A stretch of 64,000 nucleotides of DNA from Bifidobacterium minimum (GTDB taxonomy: Bacteria > Actinomycetota > Actinomycetes > Actinomycetales > Bifidobacteriaceae): the NCBI RefSeq assembly GCF_000741645.1, contig NZ_JGZD01000009.1, positions 310,001 through 374,000 of the forward strand. The letters run 5' to 3'. Shown here piece by piece: positions 1 to 9,763 of this stretch. A program made the position numbers and the translations under genes. Each line of letters opens with the position of its first letter. Position 1 is the first letter of the stretch. The notes below the pieces were generated by a model that saw only the letters and a list, made by a program, of their open reading frames with translations, had not been told where the DNA came from and did not search any database.

Positions 1-1
1 G

Positions 2-400
<399 letters not shown>

Positions 401-425
401 CCGGTATGAGCCCGATATCCGAATA

Positions 426-443
426 ACCGATCGGCGGATCGGT
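426..443. terminator. short inverted repeat after guaB
   Basis: ACCGATC and GATCGGT form a perfect 7-bp stem around a GGCG loop, 26 nt after the guaB stop. There is no T-tract, so termination is only a suggestion. A second weaker pairing, CCGCGTC (450-456) with GACGCGG (481-487), lies just before orn. Confidence 0.4.
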
Positions 444-528
444 CCGATGCCGCGTCCCCGACGCCCCCAGACGTCATGGAGACGCGGTATCCTTGCATGT
501 TTGCTGTTCACAAGGAAAGGCGGCAGGG

Positions 529-1236
529 ATGGCGCAGGAACACGAGGACCCCACGTTCACGTCCGAGGAGTCGAGACTGATCTGGATCGACTGCGAGATG
601 ACGGGACTCGACATCTTTCATGATGAGCTGTGTGAGGTCTCGGTGGTGCCGACGGATTTCACCCTCAAGGTTCTGGACAAGGGCATCGATCTGGTCATCA
701 GGCCGTCCGACGTGGCGGTCGCTCATATGAACGACTTCGTGCGCGACATGCACACCTCGTCCGGACTGGTCGACGAGTGGAACCGTTCGGGACTGTCGCT
801 GGATGAGGCGCAGAGGCGGGTCGTCGACTATGTGTCCCGTTTCCTGCCTCTCCACGGCAAGGCCCATCTGGCGGGGAACTCGGTCGGATCGGACAAGAAG
901 TTCCTCGACAGGTACATGCCTGACCTCATGTCGCGCCTCCACTACCGCGTCATCGACGTGAGCACGCTCAAGGAGCTGTCGCGACGCTGGTATCCGGATG
1001 TCTACAGGAACAAGCCCGCCAAGCACGGCGGCCATCGCGCGCTCGCCGACATCATCGAGTCGATCGACGAGCTGCGCTATTACCGTGACATGATGTTCGT
1101 CCCGCAGCCCGGTCCGGATGCGGGGACGTCGCGTCGTGGCGCCGAGGCCGTCGAATCCACCAGCCTTCTGCGTGATTACGAGCGTGGGGGGAACCCGGTC
1201 GAGGACGCCGACCACCCCCAGAAGGCCGACTACTGA
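529..1236 (+). CDS. orn: oligoribonuclease
   Basis: Orn is a DEDDh-family 3'-5' exonuclease that degrades 2-5-nt RNAs to mononucleotides, the last step of RNA turnover and of pGpG breakdown. The 235-residue protein opens with the ExoI motif IDCEMTGLD, has [18 protein letters not shown] as ExoII, and ends its core with [11 protein letters not shown], which supplies the catalytic His and last Asp. An in-frame ATG at 493 lies further upstream. The start at 529 is preferred because AAGGAAAGG (511-519) is at a normal distance and because family members begin close to the first motif. The C-terminal 40 residues are a variable acidic tail. It stands alone between guaB and a HAD phosphatase. Confidence 0.93.
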   Translation: MAQEHEDPTFTSEESRLIWIDCEMTGLDIFHDELCEVSVVPTDFTLKVLDKGIDLVIRPSDVAVAHMNDFVRDMHTSSGLVDEWNRSGLSLDEAQRRVVDYVSRFLPLHGKAHLAGNSVGSDKKFLDRYMPDLMSRLHYRVIDVSTLKELSRRWYPDVYRNKPAKHGGHRALADIIESIDELRYYRDMMFVPQPGPDAGTSRRGAEAVESTSLLRDYERGGNPVEDADHPQKADY

Positions 1237-1368
1237 TCGCAGGAACGAGCGGGGATCGCGGGAACGAGCGGGGACGAACCTTCGCGCCGCGTGATGGGCC
1301 GTGGAATCCACGCGGGCGAGGTCGAATTCGTCCCGACGGAATCCACGATGGAACCGAGGAGAACCGGA

Positions 1369-2220
1369 ATGGCGCGTGATTGGGAATCGATACCGCGGGG
1401 ATCCGCCGATCTTCGACTCGTCGTCACCGACATGGACGGCACGCTGCTGGATGCCGATGGCAGGGTTCCCGCGTCCTTCTGGCCCATGCTTCGAACGATG
1501 AGGGAGCGCGGCATCGTCGTCGTCCCCGCCAGCGGACGCCAGTACGCGACCCTGCTGGCCATGTTCGGCGACCGCAACCCCCACGGGGCCTATATCGCCG
1601 AGAACGGCAACCTCGTCGTCGCCGATGGACGGACGGTTTCGGTCACGGGAATGGACGCCGCGGATGTGGTCCGTATGGTCACGGCGGTCGACGACGCCTT
1701 CAGAAGCGGACTGCGTGACGTCGCCGCCGTGGTATGCCGTCCCGACTGCGCCTACGTGTCACGTGGAGAGCCGAAGGTTATCCGCGAAGCGTCACGGTAC
1801 TATGCCCGGCTTGAGGTGGTTCCGGATCTGCGCAATGTGGACGGACCCGTCATTAAGGTGGCTGTGCTTGACTTCGACGATGCACAGGAGACCGCGGAAG
1901 GAATTCTTGGCGTGTTCGCCGGCTCGCATCAGGTGGTGGCGTCCGGCCGGCATTGGGTGGACGTCATGGACCATGGCGCCGATAAGCGCCGTGGCGTTAT
2001 GGCGTTGCGTGACGCCATGGGGATCGGAGCGGAGCAGACCGCGGTGTTCGGCGACTATCTCAACGATCTGGAGATGCTGTCGGCTGGGTACTGGTCGTTC
2101 GCGATGGCCAACGCGCATGAGGACCTCGTTCGCGCCGCACGGTTCACGGCCCCCTCGAACGCCGACAATGGCGTGGTCCGCGTGCTTGGCCGTCTTCTGG
2201 GAGTGGACGTCGAACACTAG
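1369..2220 (+). CDS. Cof-type HAD-superfamily phosphatase
   Basis: This is a cytoplasmic HAD IIB hydrolase, a group that dephosphorylates sugar phosphates, flavin or PLP-type small molecules. The nucleophile motif is VTDMDGTLLD near residue 25. Motif II is VPASGRQ, and motif III/IV is FGDYLNDLEML, which carries the acidic Mg2+ ligands. The cap domain lies between. Length (283 residues) is normal for Cof proteins. Earlier in-frame ATGs at 1291 and 1348 exist; 1369 is chosen because GAGGAGAA at 1356-1363 precedes it with 5 nt. The substrate cannot be deduced from sequence. It is followed 40 nt later by the helicase gene in the same direction. Confidence 0.85.
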   Translation: MARDWESIPRGSADLRLVVTDMDGTLLDADGRVPASFWPMLRTMRERGIVVVPASGRQYATLLAMFGDRNPHGAYIAENGNLVVADGRTVSVTGMDAADVVRMVTAVDDAFRSGLRDVAAVVCRPDCAYVSRGEPKVIREASRYYARLEVVPDLRNVDGPVIKVAVLDFDDAQETAEGILGVFAGSHQVVASGRHWVDVMDHGADKRRGVMALRDAMGIGAEQTAVFGDYLNDLEMLSAGYWSFAMANAHEDLVRAARFTAPSNADNGVVRVLGRLLGVDVEH

Positions 2221-2260
2221 TCCGCGCTTGTCGTGCGAAGGAACGGAAGGAGCGTGTCCC

Positions 2261-3655
2261 ATGAGGCAATCCGAGGCGCTGCGCATTCTCGAGGCGGGAT
2301 GCCCGGTCTTTCTCACCGGTGCCCCGGGTTCAGGCAAAACCTATGTCCTCAACAGGTTCATCGATTCCGCCAGACAGGCCGGCGCCCACGTCGCGGTCAC
2401 CGCGTCGACGGGAATCGCGGCCACGCATATCAACGGGCGGACCATCCACTCGTGGAGTGGGGTGGGCGTGGCGACGGAGCTCACGGATTCCCTGCTGAGA
2501 ACGATACGGTCCCGTCGGCGTCGAAAGATACAGGAGGCCGATGTGCTCGTCATCGACGAGGTGTCGATGATGCACGCGTGGCTTTTCGACATGGTTGACC
2601 GCGTCTGCCGCGCGCTGCGGCATAGCTCGGATCCCTTCGGCGGCCTTCAGGTGGTCCTGTCCGGGGATTTCTTCCAGCTTCCTCCCGTCACGCGGGCTCA
2701 CGGGAACGTCCACGATCCCGCGCGCGACCCGGAATACGCGCGGTACGCCGAGGAGGGAAGGGATCCCGAGGGGTTCATCACCGAATCGCTGGTGTGGGAC
2801 GAGCTTTCCCCAGTGGTGTGCTATCTCGATGAGCAGCATCGTCAGGATGATGGGCGGCTTCTGGGCGTCCTCACCGACATCCGACGTGGACTCGTGGATG
2901 ACGACGACCGCATGGCGCTCGGCCGGCGCGTGGGGATGGCGCCCGACGAGGGTGTGACGTCCGTGCATCTTTTCCCGATGAACAGTCAGGCCGATTCCCT
3001 GAACGCTCTGCGCCTGTCTCAGATAGAGGCGGGGGAGCATGGGTTCGACGCGCGGAAGACGGGACCGGCGGATCTCGTGCGCCAGCTCACCCGGAACATG
3101 CTCGCGCCCGAGCATCTGTCCCTGAAGACGGGCGCCGCGGTGATGGCGTTGCGCAACGACGCCGATGGCCAGTACGTCAACGGCTCCATCGGGACGGTGA
3201 CGGGATTCGCCTCGACGGGAGACGGCGGCTGGCCCGTCGTGCGGTTCGACAACGGCAGAACCTGCACCATGCGTCCGGTGGCGTGGGAGATGATGGACGG
3301 GGAGAGCGTTCTGGCTTCGGTCAGTCAGGTGCCTCTGCGCTGCGCCTGGGCGATCACCATCCACAAATCGCAGGGGATGACTCTGGATCTGGCCGTGATG
3401 GATCTGCGTCGGGCCTTCGCGCCGGGGATGGGGTATGTCGCGCTGTCGCGCGTGGAATCGATGTCGGGGCTGTTCCTTGAGGGGATATCCGAACGGGCCT
3501 TCGTCGTGTCGCCCATGGCCGTGGATCTTGACGGCGAGCTGCGGGAGCGATCGATGTCCGCCGTCCGAACGCTGGATGAGAAGGGCGCCGATGCGCTGGC
3601 CCGCCGGTCCGGGATCGCGACGGCCGAGGAGTTCTCCCAAAGCGAGTTGTTCTGA
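2261..3655 (+). CDS. PIF1/RecD-like SF1 helicase (AAA family ATPase)
   Basis: This protein resembles the PIF1/RecD branch of superfamily 1 DNA helicases (5'-3' unwinding). Motif I is TGAPGSGKT (about residues 19-27), followed by TASTGIAATHINGRTIHSW, which is the PIF1-type motif Ia region. Walker B is VLVIDEVSMMHAW. SGDFFQLPPV is motif III, and WAITIHKSQGMTLDLAVMDL plus YVALSRVESMSGLFL form motifs V and VI. The 464-residue length is that of a minimal bacterial PIF1-like helicase with no accessory domain. The reading frame stays open far upstream into the phosphatase gene, but ATG 2261 has AAGGAG (2247-2252) 8 nt before it and starts at the domain. Its role in repair or replication is inferred from family only. 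Confidence 0.85.
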   Translation: MRQSEALRILEAGCPVFLTGAPGSGKTYVLNRFIDSARQAGAHVAVTASTGIAATHINGRTIHSWSGVGVATELTDSLLRTIRSRRRRKIQEADVLVIDEVSMMHAWLFDMVDRVCRALRHSSDPFGGLQVVLSGDFFQLPPVTRAHGNVHDPARDPEYARYAEEGRDPEGFITESLVWDELSPVVCYLDEQHRQDDGRLLGVLTDIRRGLVDDDDRMALGRRVGMAPDEGVTSVHLFPMNSQADSLNALRLSQIEAGEHGFDARKTGPADLVRQLTRNMLAPEHLSLKTGAAVMALRNDADGQYVNGSIGTVTGFASTGDGGWPVVRFDNGRTCTMRPVAWEMMDGESVLASVSQVPLRCAWAITIHKSQGMTLDLAVMDLRRAFAPGMGYVALSRVESMSGLFLEGISERAFVVSPMAVDLDGELRERSMSAVRTLDEKGADALARRSGIATAEEFSQSELF

Positions 3656-3798
3656 GGTCTTCTGCGGGCGTGATCCGTGGACGCGTTGCCGTCACGGGCG
3701 TCGTCCCGCGAGCGTTGCCGTCGCAGGCGGATGACGATGTCTCCGCGCCGCGGACGTCATCGGGCGGATGTCGTCAGGCGGATGTCCTCTCGCGAGCA

Positions 3799-3811
3799 TA
3801 ATTTGGAACGC
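3799..3811 (+). promoter_or_regulatory. -10 box TAATTT 7 nt before proS ATG (leaderless)
   Basis: TAATTT (3799-3804) is followed by 7 nt and the ATG at 3812, with no Shine-Dalgarno sequence. This is the TANNNT-N6-8-ATG arrangement seen at a dozen genes here and supports a transcript that begins at the start codon. Confidence 0.6.
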
Positions 3812-5635
3812 ATGAGCTCCACAGCACTTCGCATGTCCACACTGTTCCTTCGCACCCTCCGTGAGGATCCCGCGGACGCGGACGTGGATTCCGCGCGTCT
3901 TCTGCAGCGCGCCGGGTACATCCGCAAGGCCGCTCCGGGAATCTGGACATGGCTTCCTCTGGGACTTCGCGTCCTGAACAGGATAGAGTCCGTCATCCGC
4001 GAGGAGATCAACGGCATCGGCGCACAGGAGGTCCACTTCCCGGCGCTGCTTCCACGCGCCCCCTATGAGGCCACCCACCGGTGGGAGGAGTACGGCGAGA
4101 ACCTGTTCCGGCTCAAGGACCGCCATCATGCCGACTATCTTCTTGCCCCCACGCATGAGGAGATGTTCACGCTTCTCGTGAAGGACATGTACTCGTCCTA
4201 CAAGGATCTTCCCGTGACCCTCTATCAGATCCAGACGAAGTACCGTGACGAGTTCCGTCCGAGGGCCGGGCTGATCCGGGGACGCGAGTTCATCATGAAG
4301 GACGCCTACTCCTTCGACATCGACGAGGAGGGTCTGCGCAGGGCGTACGTCGACGAGCGCGGTGCCTACGAGCGCATCTTCCGGAGGCTGGGAGTCGACT
4401 ATGTGATCGTGCATGCCATGTCCGGACCCATGGGAGGATCGGCGTCCGAGGAGTTTCTGGCGCCCCTGGCCATCGGTGAGGACACCTTCGCGCAGTCGCC
4501 GTCGGGCAAGGCCTGGAACGTCGAGGCGTTGACCACGCCTCCCACGGCCGATGTCGACTTCTCCGACACGGCGCCCATGAGGCCTCTGCCCACTCCGGGG
4601 AGCGCGACCATCGACTCGCTGGTGGAGAAGGCGAACTCCTCCCATCCCCGCGAGGACGGACGGCTGTGGCAGGCGAGCGACATCCTCAAGAACGTGGTCA
4701 TCGCCGTCAAGCATCCTGAGGACGCCGACCACGACCATCCATGGCGCGAGATCGTCGTCGTCGGCGTGCCAGGGGATCGGCAGGTGGATCTCAAGCGTCT
4801 TGAGGCGCAGCTCGCTCCCAGCGAGATTGAGGAGGCCACCGAGAAGGATCTCGCGGATCATCCCGAGCTCGTCAAGGGCTATATCGGACCGGGTGTCCTG
4901 GGGCCGCAGGCACGGGCGAAGGAGTCGATCGACGCTCCCGTGAGGTATCTCATGGATGCGCATGTGGCGCGGGGCTCCGAGTGGGTCACGGGCGGTGATG
5001 ATGAGGGCCTGCATGTCATCCATGCCGTGTACGGCCGTGATTTCGAGGCCGATGACGTTGTCGAGGCCGTCGAGCTGCGGCAGGGCGATATGAGCCCGGA
5101 TGGCTCCGGACCGTTGCGCTTCCAACGTGGTGTCGAGATAGGCCAGGTGTTCCAGCTGGGGTTGAAGTACTCCGATGCGTTGGGTCTGAAGGTTCTGGAC
5201 TCCAACGGCAAGGCCGTCCCCGTGTGGATGGGATGCTACGGCATCGGCGTCTCCCGTGTTCTGGCATGCATAGCCGAGTCCCACCATGACGACAGGGGTC
5301 TCGCGTGGCCGGCGGCGATAGCCCCGGCGCAGGTGCATGTGATCGCGACGGGCAAGGATGATGTCGCTTTCGATGCGGCCGAAACGCTGGTCGGACGGCT
5401 GGAGAGCCTCGGAATCAACGTGCTGTTCGATGACCGGCGCAAGGTCTCCCCGGGCGTGAAGTTCAAGGACGCGGAACTGATCGGCGTGCCGCTGGTCGCC
5501 GTCGTGGGACGCGACACGGTCAACAATGGAACCATCGAGGTCCGTGACCGTACGGGGAGGGATTCCGTCGCCGTTCGTGCTGATGACGCCGCGGATGAGC
5601 TTGTCCGGAGATGGAACGAGCTGACCGAAGGCTGA
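3812..5635 (+). CDS. proS: prolyl-tRNA synthetase (bacterial long form)
   Basis: ProRS charges tRNA-Pro. The 607-residue protein has the class II core at the N-terminus ([17 protein letters not shown], then the motif 2 region [12 protein letters not shown]), followed by an editing (INS/YbaK-like) insertion between about residues 230 and 410. Motif 3 ([19 protein letters not shown]) and a C-terminal anticodon-binding domain follow ([20 protein letters not shown]). It resembles bifidobacterial ProS closely. The upstream reading frame is open from 3677, but that stretch is Arg-rich and unlike any ProS. ATG 3812 lies 7 nt after a -10 box; ATG 3833 is an alternative. A hairpin terminator follows at 5691. 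Confidence 0.95.
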   Translation: MSSTALRMSTLFLRTLREDPADADVDSARLLQRAGYIRKAAPGIWTWLPLGLRVLNRIESVIREEINGIGAQEVHFPALLPRAPYEATHRWEEYGENLFRLKDRHHADYLLAPTHEEMFTLLVKDMYSSYKDLPVTLYQIQTKYRDEFRPRAGLIRGREFIMKDAYSFDIDEEGLRRAYVDERGAYERIFRRLGVDYVIVHAMSGPMGGSASEEFLAPLAIGEDTFAQSPSGKAWNVEALTTPPTADVDFSDTAPMRPLPTPGSATIDSLVEKANSSHPREDGRLWQASDILKNVVIAVKHPEDADHDHPWREIVVVGVPGDRQVDLKRLEAQLAPSEIEEATEKDLADHPELVKGYIGPGVLGPQARAKESIDAPVRYLMDAHVARGSEWVTGGDDEGLHVIHAVYGRDFEADDVVEAVELRQGDMSPDGSGPLRFQRGVEIGQVFQLGLKYSDALGLKVLDSNGKAVPVWMGCYGIGVSRVLACIAESHHDDRGLAWPAAIAPAQVHVIATGKDDVAFDAAETLVGRLESLGINVLFDDRRKVSPGVKFKDAELIGVPLVAVVGRDTVNNGTIEVRDRTGRDSVAVRADDAADELVRRWNELTEG

Positions 5636-5642
5636 CGCGAAG

Positions 5643-5672
5643 CGGGGTATGCCCGTCCGGGGTATGCCCGTC
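5643..5672 (+). repeat. 15-bp tandem duplication after proS
   Basis: CGGGGTATGCCCGTC occurs twice head to tail just after the proS stop codon. It is non-coding and one of many short perfect duplications in this window. Confidence 0.8.
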
Positions 5673-5690
5673 TTGCTGTCCGACCATAAC

Positions 5691-5736
5691 AGGGGTCGTT
5701 TCCCGGTGTTCCCGGGTGACGGCCCCTTCGTTTTCG
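5691..5736 (+). terminator. proS terminator hairpin
   Basis: AGGGGTCGT (5691-5699) pairs with ACGGCCCCT (5719-5727) over 9 bp with one G-U pair, and a T-rich stretch TCGTTTTCG follows. It fits an intrinsic terminator for proS. Confidence 0.6.
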
Positions 5737-6059
5737 ACCATCATGTACGGTTCGACCACCATGTATCGTTCATCCGTGCATTCCGTCGCCACCGCATCCG
5801 TATCGTTCTCCCGGATGCGCATCGTTCGACCACATTGATGTGTCGCCGCGCGGAGCGGGGTGGCTTCCGGCGAGAATGGTCACACCGCGCGTGTTATGCA
5901 GACGGTGGACGTCGCGGCCCTCGCATGTTGCAGCCACACCGAGCGAGGGCCACGACGTGCGTCAGAATCGTGGCACGCGGGGACCACGTATGGGAGTCGA
6001 TGCCTCTTTCCGTTCTCGTTGCCGGACGGACAAGGGGCTCGCCGGATCAAGGAGAGGTC
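5737..6059. other. non-coding gap between proS terminator and ssb, with long hairpin
   Basis: No credible gene is seen here. The gap contains an imperfect 18-bp tandem repeat near 5734-5769 (TCGACCAYCATGTAYSGT type) and a strong inverted repeat at 5909-5958. In that repeat ACGTCG-C-GGCCCTCGC pairs with GCGAGGGCC-A-CGACGT, a 15-bp stem with one mismatch and an 18-nt loop. It lies about 100 nt before ssb and has no T-tract, so it may be a leader structure or a protein-binding site rather than a terminator. Confidence 0.6.
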
Positions 6060-6539
6060 ATGACGCAGCAGGGAACGGTGATCATCACCGGTTTTGTGGG
6101 ATCCGAACCGAGTTCGTTCGGGAGGGAAGGGGGAGCAATGGCGTGCTCGTTCCGATTGGGATGTACAGGAAGGTTCTTCGACGCCAGACAGGGGGAATGG
6201 AAGGACAGGCCTACGGTCTGGGTGACGGTGAAGGCGTTCCGTGGACTCGCGGCCAATATCCTGATGAGCGTCCATAAGGGGGATCCCGTGATGGTGGTGG
6301 GATCGTTGGGGATGGAGGAATGGACGAAGGATGGGGCGAAGCGCAACTCGCTTGTCGTGCAGGCCACGGACGTGGGACATGATCTGACGCGGGGGACCAG
6401 CGTTTTCACGAAGACGCCGACAGGATCCCCCGCGGACGACCCCCGCGTGCAGGATGGCGGGGATCGGCATGCACGCGGGGGTGAGCCGGATCCGGTGGAT
6501 GCTGGGATCGATGACGGATACTCCGTCGGAGGCATGTGA
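6060..6539 (+). CDS. ssb: single-stranded DNA-binding protein (stand-alone paralogue)
   Basis: SSB coats single-stranded DNA during replication, repair and transformation. The OB-fold spans about residues 1-110: QGTVIITGFVGSEP, then FRLGCTGRFFDARQGEWKDRPTVWVTVKAF, LAANILMSVHKGDPVMVVGSL and a final strand VVQATDVGHDL. The C-terminal tail is acidic but ends GYSVGGM, not the canonical DDDIPF tip, so binding of SSB-interacting partners may be weak. Length is 159 residues. It does not sit in the rpsF-ssb-rpsR context, which suggests it is a second SSB. AAGGAGAGG (6049-6057) fixes the ATG at 6060; the frame is open much further upstream but is not coding-like there. Confidence 0.85.
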   Translation: MTQQGTVIITGFVGSEPSSFGREGGAMACSFRLGCTGRFFDARQGEWKDRPTVWVTVKAFRGLAANILMSVHKGDPVMVVGSLGMEEWTKDGAKRNSLVVQATDVGHDLTRGTSVFTKTPTGSPADDPRVQDGGDRHARGGEPDPVDAGIDDGYSVGGM

Positions 6540-6555
6540 TGTCGGCTCAGCCCTG

Positions 6556-6588
6556 CGTGGCGCACGATTTCGAGGATCGTGCGCCACG
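6556..6588. terminator. bidirectional hairpin between ssb and pepO
   Basis: CGTGGCGCACGAT (6556-6568) and ATCGTGCGCCACG (6576-6588) form a perfect 13-bp stem with a TTCGAGG loop. It sits between two convergent genes, 16 nt after ssb and 5 nt from the pepO stop, so it probably ends both transcripts. Confidence 0.7.
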
Positions 6589-6593
6589 GCGTC

Positions 6594-8663
6594 CTACCAG
6601 ATGCGCACCCGTGACCCAGGGTCCATCCACATGCCGTCCCCGGGATGGACGCCGAAGGACTTGTGGAAGAGGTCCACGTTGCGGACGATGCCATTGGTCC
6701 GGAATTCGGCTGGGGAATGAGGATCGATCTGCAGATACTGCTCCGCCAGCTCGTCGCGCTGTTTGGTGCGCCAGATCGAGGCATAGCTGAGGAAGAATCT
6801 CTGCGCGCCGGTGAACCCGTCGAGAACGGGAGCGCCGGCGAGAGAATCCTCGATGGCCTGGGGCGAGGGATCATGCGGTCTGGCGGTCGCATCGTCCACG
6901 GCGAAGGCGTAGGCCGTCAGAGCGATGGACACGCCGCACAGGTCGCCGATGTTCTCTCCGATGGTCAGGGCGCCATTGACGTGTGGCATGGAATCCGGAT
7001 CGTGGGCGTATCTCTCGCGCAGCTGCTGAGGGATATAGGAGTCGTACTGCGCGATCAGCGATCGGGTGCGTTCCTCGAACCGCGCCCGATCCTCGTCCGT
7101 CCACCAGTTGTTCAGTCGCCCATCTCCGTCGTACTGGCTGCCCTGATCGTCGAACCCATGGCCGATCTCATGTCCGATAACCGTTCCGATGCCGCCATAA
7201 TTCGCCGCATCGTCGGCGTGAGGGTCGAAGAAAGGAGGCTGTAGAATCGCCGCGGGGAACACGATGACGTTCATGGTCGGCTCATAGTAGGCGTTGACCG
7301 TCTGCGGGTTCATCAGCCACTCATCACGGTCGACCGGTCGTCCGGCCTTCGCGAGCTGATAGGCCGACTCGTACAGTGACGCGGCTCGCATGTTGGCGAT
7401 CAGTCCCGCATCGGCTCGGACGTCCAGGGCCCCGTAGTCGCGCCAATGGGTCGTGCAGCCGATTTTGGGGACGAACTTGGACAGCTTCTCAAGCGCCTTC
7501 GTCTTCGTCTCATCCCCAAGCCAGTCGCTGCCGCTGATCGCCACACGATAGGCCTCGATGAGATTGGCGACCAGCGTCGTCATGCGGGCGCGCGATTCCT
7601 CCGGGAAATGCCGGGAGACATACTCGCGTCCGACATCCTCCCCGCACACTCCGTTGACCAGCGAGACGGCCCGCTTCCATCGAGCCCTCTGCTCCCTGGC
7701 TCCTGAAAGGGTCCTGCCGAAGAAGTCGAAATTGGTGGAGTCGAATTCCGAGGACAGCATGGACGCCCAGCCCATGATCGTGTGGACGCGTGCCCACAGC
7801 TTGAGTTCATCAAGCGTGGAATCCCTCCAGAAACGGTCCAGTCCCGTTATGAAGCTGGGCTCATGGACGATGGTTCTGGACAGGGCGGAGAGCATCGACA
7901 CCGGTTGGTGCGCGGCGGCGGATGTGGAATCATACGACCGCTGCCACTCGTTCGCCCACCGTGCGATGTCATAATGGGCCAGCGTCGAGCGGAGATCGGC
8001 GAAATCCGTCGGATTGTATGTTTTCTGCGAGTCCCGTGTGGAGACGTTGTCCCAATGGTATGAGGCCAGACGGGTTTCGACCCTGAGGAAAAGCCCGGCC
8101 TGGTCGTCGGCGTCGTCGTATCCGGCGTGCCGAAGCTGGTCGGAGACCATCCGGACATAGGCGTCGCGGATCGGCTCGTACCGGCCTTCGCGATAGTACG
8201 CCTCATCGGGAAGACCGAGCCCTCCCTGCTCGATGTGGACGATGTTGGTGTCGGGGTCGCCGGGGTCGCCATAGACGCCGATGTTCATCAGATCGGGGCC
8301 GCCCTGAGGCGCCAGCGTTCCCAGAACGTCCGTGAGGGAACCCTTGTCGGGCGCCGCGTCGATGGCGTCCAGATCGGCTTTGATCGGCGAGATCCCCGCC
8401 TTCTCCACGGCCCGGGTGTCGCAGAAGGAACGGTATAGTGCCTGGGATCTGACGGCCGTGCACTCCTCGTCCTCGAGTATGGCCTTGACGTCGTTCTCCG
8501 CCTGCTCGGCCAGACGGTCGAAGGAGCCGTATCGGGAACGGTCATCGGGAAGCCGGTAGGTGTCTATCCATGGGCCATTGACATAGCGGAACAAATCGTC
8601 GCGAGGGGTGGTGACCGCCGAGAAGGAGGACGGATCCACACCCGAAACCTCAGGTGTCGTCAT
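6594..8663 (-). CDS. pepO: M13 family zinc metallopeptidase (PepO-like oligoendopeptidase)
   Basis: Neprilysin-type peptidases cleave peptides up to about 40 residues. This 689-residue protein has the full M13 layout: N-terminal helical domain starting with DDLFRYVNGPWID, then NAYYEPTMNVIVFPAAILQPP. The zinc site IGHEIGHGFDDQGSQYD follows, and ENIGDLCG supplies the third zinc ligand Glu. The C-terminal signature ends in RVRIW, the usual short aromatic end. There is no signal peptide or N-terminal membrane segment, so it is probably cytoplasmic like lactobacterial PepO and could serve peptide nitrogen use together with the oligopeptide importer further on. The ATG at 8663 follows a TAGGGT box by 6 nt with no ribosome-binding site. 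Confidence 0.93.
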   Translation of the reverse strand: MTTPEVSGVDPSSFSAVTTPRDDLFRYVNGPWIDTYRLPDDRSRYGSFDRLAEQAENDVKAILEDEECTAVRSQALYRSFCDTRAVEKAGISPIKADLDAIDAAPDKGSLTDVLGTLAPQGGPDLMNIGVYGDPGDPDTNIVHIEQGGLGLPDEAYYREGRYEPIRDAYVRMVSDQLRHAGYDDADDQAGLFLRVETRLASYHWDNVSTRDSQKTYNPTDFADLRSTLAHYDIARWANEWQRSYDSTSAAAHQPVSMLSALSRTIVHEPSFITGLDRFWRDSTLDELKLWARVHTIMGWASMLSSEFDSTNFDFFGRTLSGAREQRARWKRAVSLVNGVCGEDVGREYVSRHFPEESRARMTTLVANLIEAYRVAISGSDWLGDETKTKALEKLSKFVPKIGCTTHWRDYGALDVRADAGLIANMRAASLYESAYQLAKAGRPVDRDEWLMNPQTVNAYYEPTMNVIVFPAAILQPPFFDPHADDAANYGGIGTVIGHEIGHGFDDQGSQYDGDGRLNNWWTDEDRARFEERTRSLIAQYDSYIPQQLRERYAHDPDSMPHVNGALTIGENIGDLCGVSIALTAYAFAVDDATARPHDPSPQAIEDSLAGAPVLDGFTGAQRFFLSYASIWRTKQRDELAEQYLQIDPHSPAEFRTNGIVRNVDLFHKSFGVHPGDGMWMDPGSRVRIW

Positions 8664-8675
8664 GGTTTCACCCTA
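8664..8675 (-). promoter_or_regulatory. -10 box TAGGGT 6 nt before pepO ATG (leaderless)
   Basis: On the minus strand TAGGGT (8675-8670) is followed by GAAACC and the ATG. The same TAGGGT plus six bases also precedes map. Confidence 0.65.
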
Positions 8676-8997
8676 TCCACATCCGTGATGGAAGACAAAC
8701 GGGGAGACGGACGAAGGGGTCGCCGCCGCGGGGAGAGGCTTCGTGGGGAACTTCCGAGGCGAGAACTCCGAAGGAGATCTCCGTGGGGAGCCTCGGCGAG
8801 GGAATGCTCCGGGAATGCTCCGCATCATAGTGCGTTCGCGCAACGTCGGAGGAATGCGCAACGCCGGAGGAATGACTAGCATGGGGGATGACACTGACGG
8901 CGTGGCGCCGTCTCCGTGCGACCGGGCCGGCGCGATTCCGCGGCGATGGCCAGGGGCGGTCGTCCGAGAGTCCTGAGAATGAAGGAGAGCAGTTCCC
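8676..8997. other. gap with short direct repeats upstream of the HdeD-like gene
   Basis: No gene is supported in this divergent interval. It contains small direct repeats such as GGGAATGCTCC (twice near 8800-8820) and GCGCAACGYCGGAGGAATG (twice near 8830-8875). No clear promoter was identified. Confidence 0.5.
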
Positions 8998-9651
8998 ATG
9001 ACATCGACATCACAGAACCACGTGCCCGAGGATGACCAGCGCAACGGCGGGGAATTCGGTCCTGCGGCCGGCGCGAACCCCTTCCGCCTCGTTGAGGAGA
9101 TGCTGCCGCAGAAGGCCAAAAGCGCCGTGCGCACGGGATATGGGATTCTCGGCGTGGCCGCCGTCCTTCTGGGAGGTGCGCTGCTGTTCTGGCCAAGCCG
9201 AACTCTGTCCGTGGCTGCGATCCTTATCGGAATCTACTTCGTCGTCTCGGGCGTCATCCGCGTCGTCAGCGCCATCGTGGAGCTTGGCCTTCCCGCCGGA
9301 TGGCGTGTTCTCGACATCCTTGTGGGTGTTCTGCTGTCCATCGGCGGCGTGGTGATGATGAAGAACACGACGCTGTCCGCCGCGACGCTTGCCGTTCTCG
9401 TGACCATGACGATCGGCATCGGCTGGATCATGGAGGGCGTCGTGGCCCTGATGGAGTCCTGGCATGTCCCGAACTCCGGCTGGGCCGTGGCCTACGCCGT
9501 GCTCTCGGTCATCGCCGGAATCGTCGTGCTTGTCTTCCCGCTCTCCGCGACGGCCATGATGCTCATCTTCGCCGCCGTTGCGCTGCTGGTCACGGGAATC
9601 ACCGCCATCGTCCGTGCCTTCACCTTCGGCAAGACGAGGACAAAGGACTGA
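8998..9651 (+). CDS. HdeD/DUF308-family membrane protein
   Basis: This is a small integral membrane protein of the HdeD/DUF308 type (acid-resistance protein HdeD in enterics; function in Gram-positives unknown). A polar N-terminus of about 45 residues is followed by six hydrophobic segments arranged as three helical hairpins: GILGVAAVLLGGALLFW, VAAILIGIYFVVSGVIRVV, VLDILVGVLLSIGGVVMM, LAVLVTMTIGIGWIMEG, WAVAYAVLSVIAGIVVLVF and AMMLIFAAVALLVTGI. The tail is basic (FGKTRTKD). AAGGAGA at 8982-8988 precedes the ATG. It is followed by map with its own promoter. A role in acid or envelope stress is a guess from the family name. Confidence 0.8.
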   Translation: MTSTSQNHVPEDDQRNGGEFGPAAGANPFRLVEEMLPQKAKSAVRTGYGILGVAAVLLGGALLFWPSRTLSVAAILIGIYFVVSGVIRVVSAIVELGLPAGWRVLDILVGVLLSIGGVVMMKNTTLSAATLAVLVTMTIGIGWIMEGVVALMESWHVPNSGWAVAYAVLSVIAGIVVLVFPLSATAMMLIFAAVALLVTGITAIVRAFTFGKTRTKD

Positions 9652-9751
9652 GGCCGCCGAGGCTGTCGGGACCGCCGGGGCTGGCTGGGGGTCGTCGGGG
9701 CGGTCGGGACCATCTCGCGGACATGGCCGTGCTCTTGTTGGCATGGGGCAT

Positions 9752-9763
9752 TAGGGTGAAGCC
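9752..9763 (+). promoter_or_regulatory. -10 box TAGGGT 6 nt before map ATG (leaderless)
   Basis: TAGGGT (9752-9757) is followed by GAAGCC and the ATG at 9764. No good Shine-Dalgarno sequence is present. Confidence 0.65.

Noticed and set aside
508-1584. Long minus-strand open frames opposite orn, the helicase (2330-3640), proS (3692-5338), the amino acid importer (20053-22188) and others
   Set aside because: They are antisense to conserved genes and arise from GC-rich third positions; none shows a family motif or ribosome-binding site.
5649-6059. N-terminal extension of SSB from the long open frame before ATG 6060
   Set aside because: The stretch contains the proS terminator and a long hairpin, has no family similarity, and a good ribosome site precedes ATG 6060.
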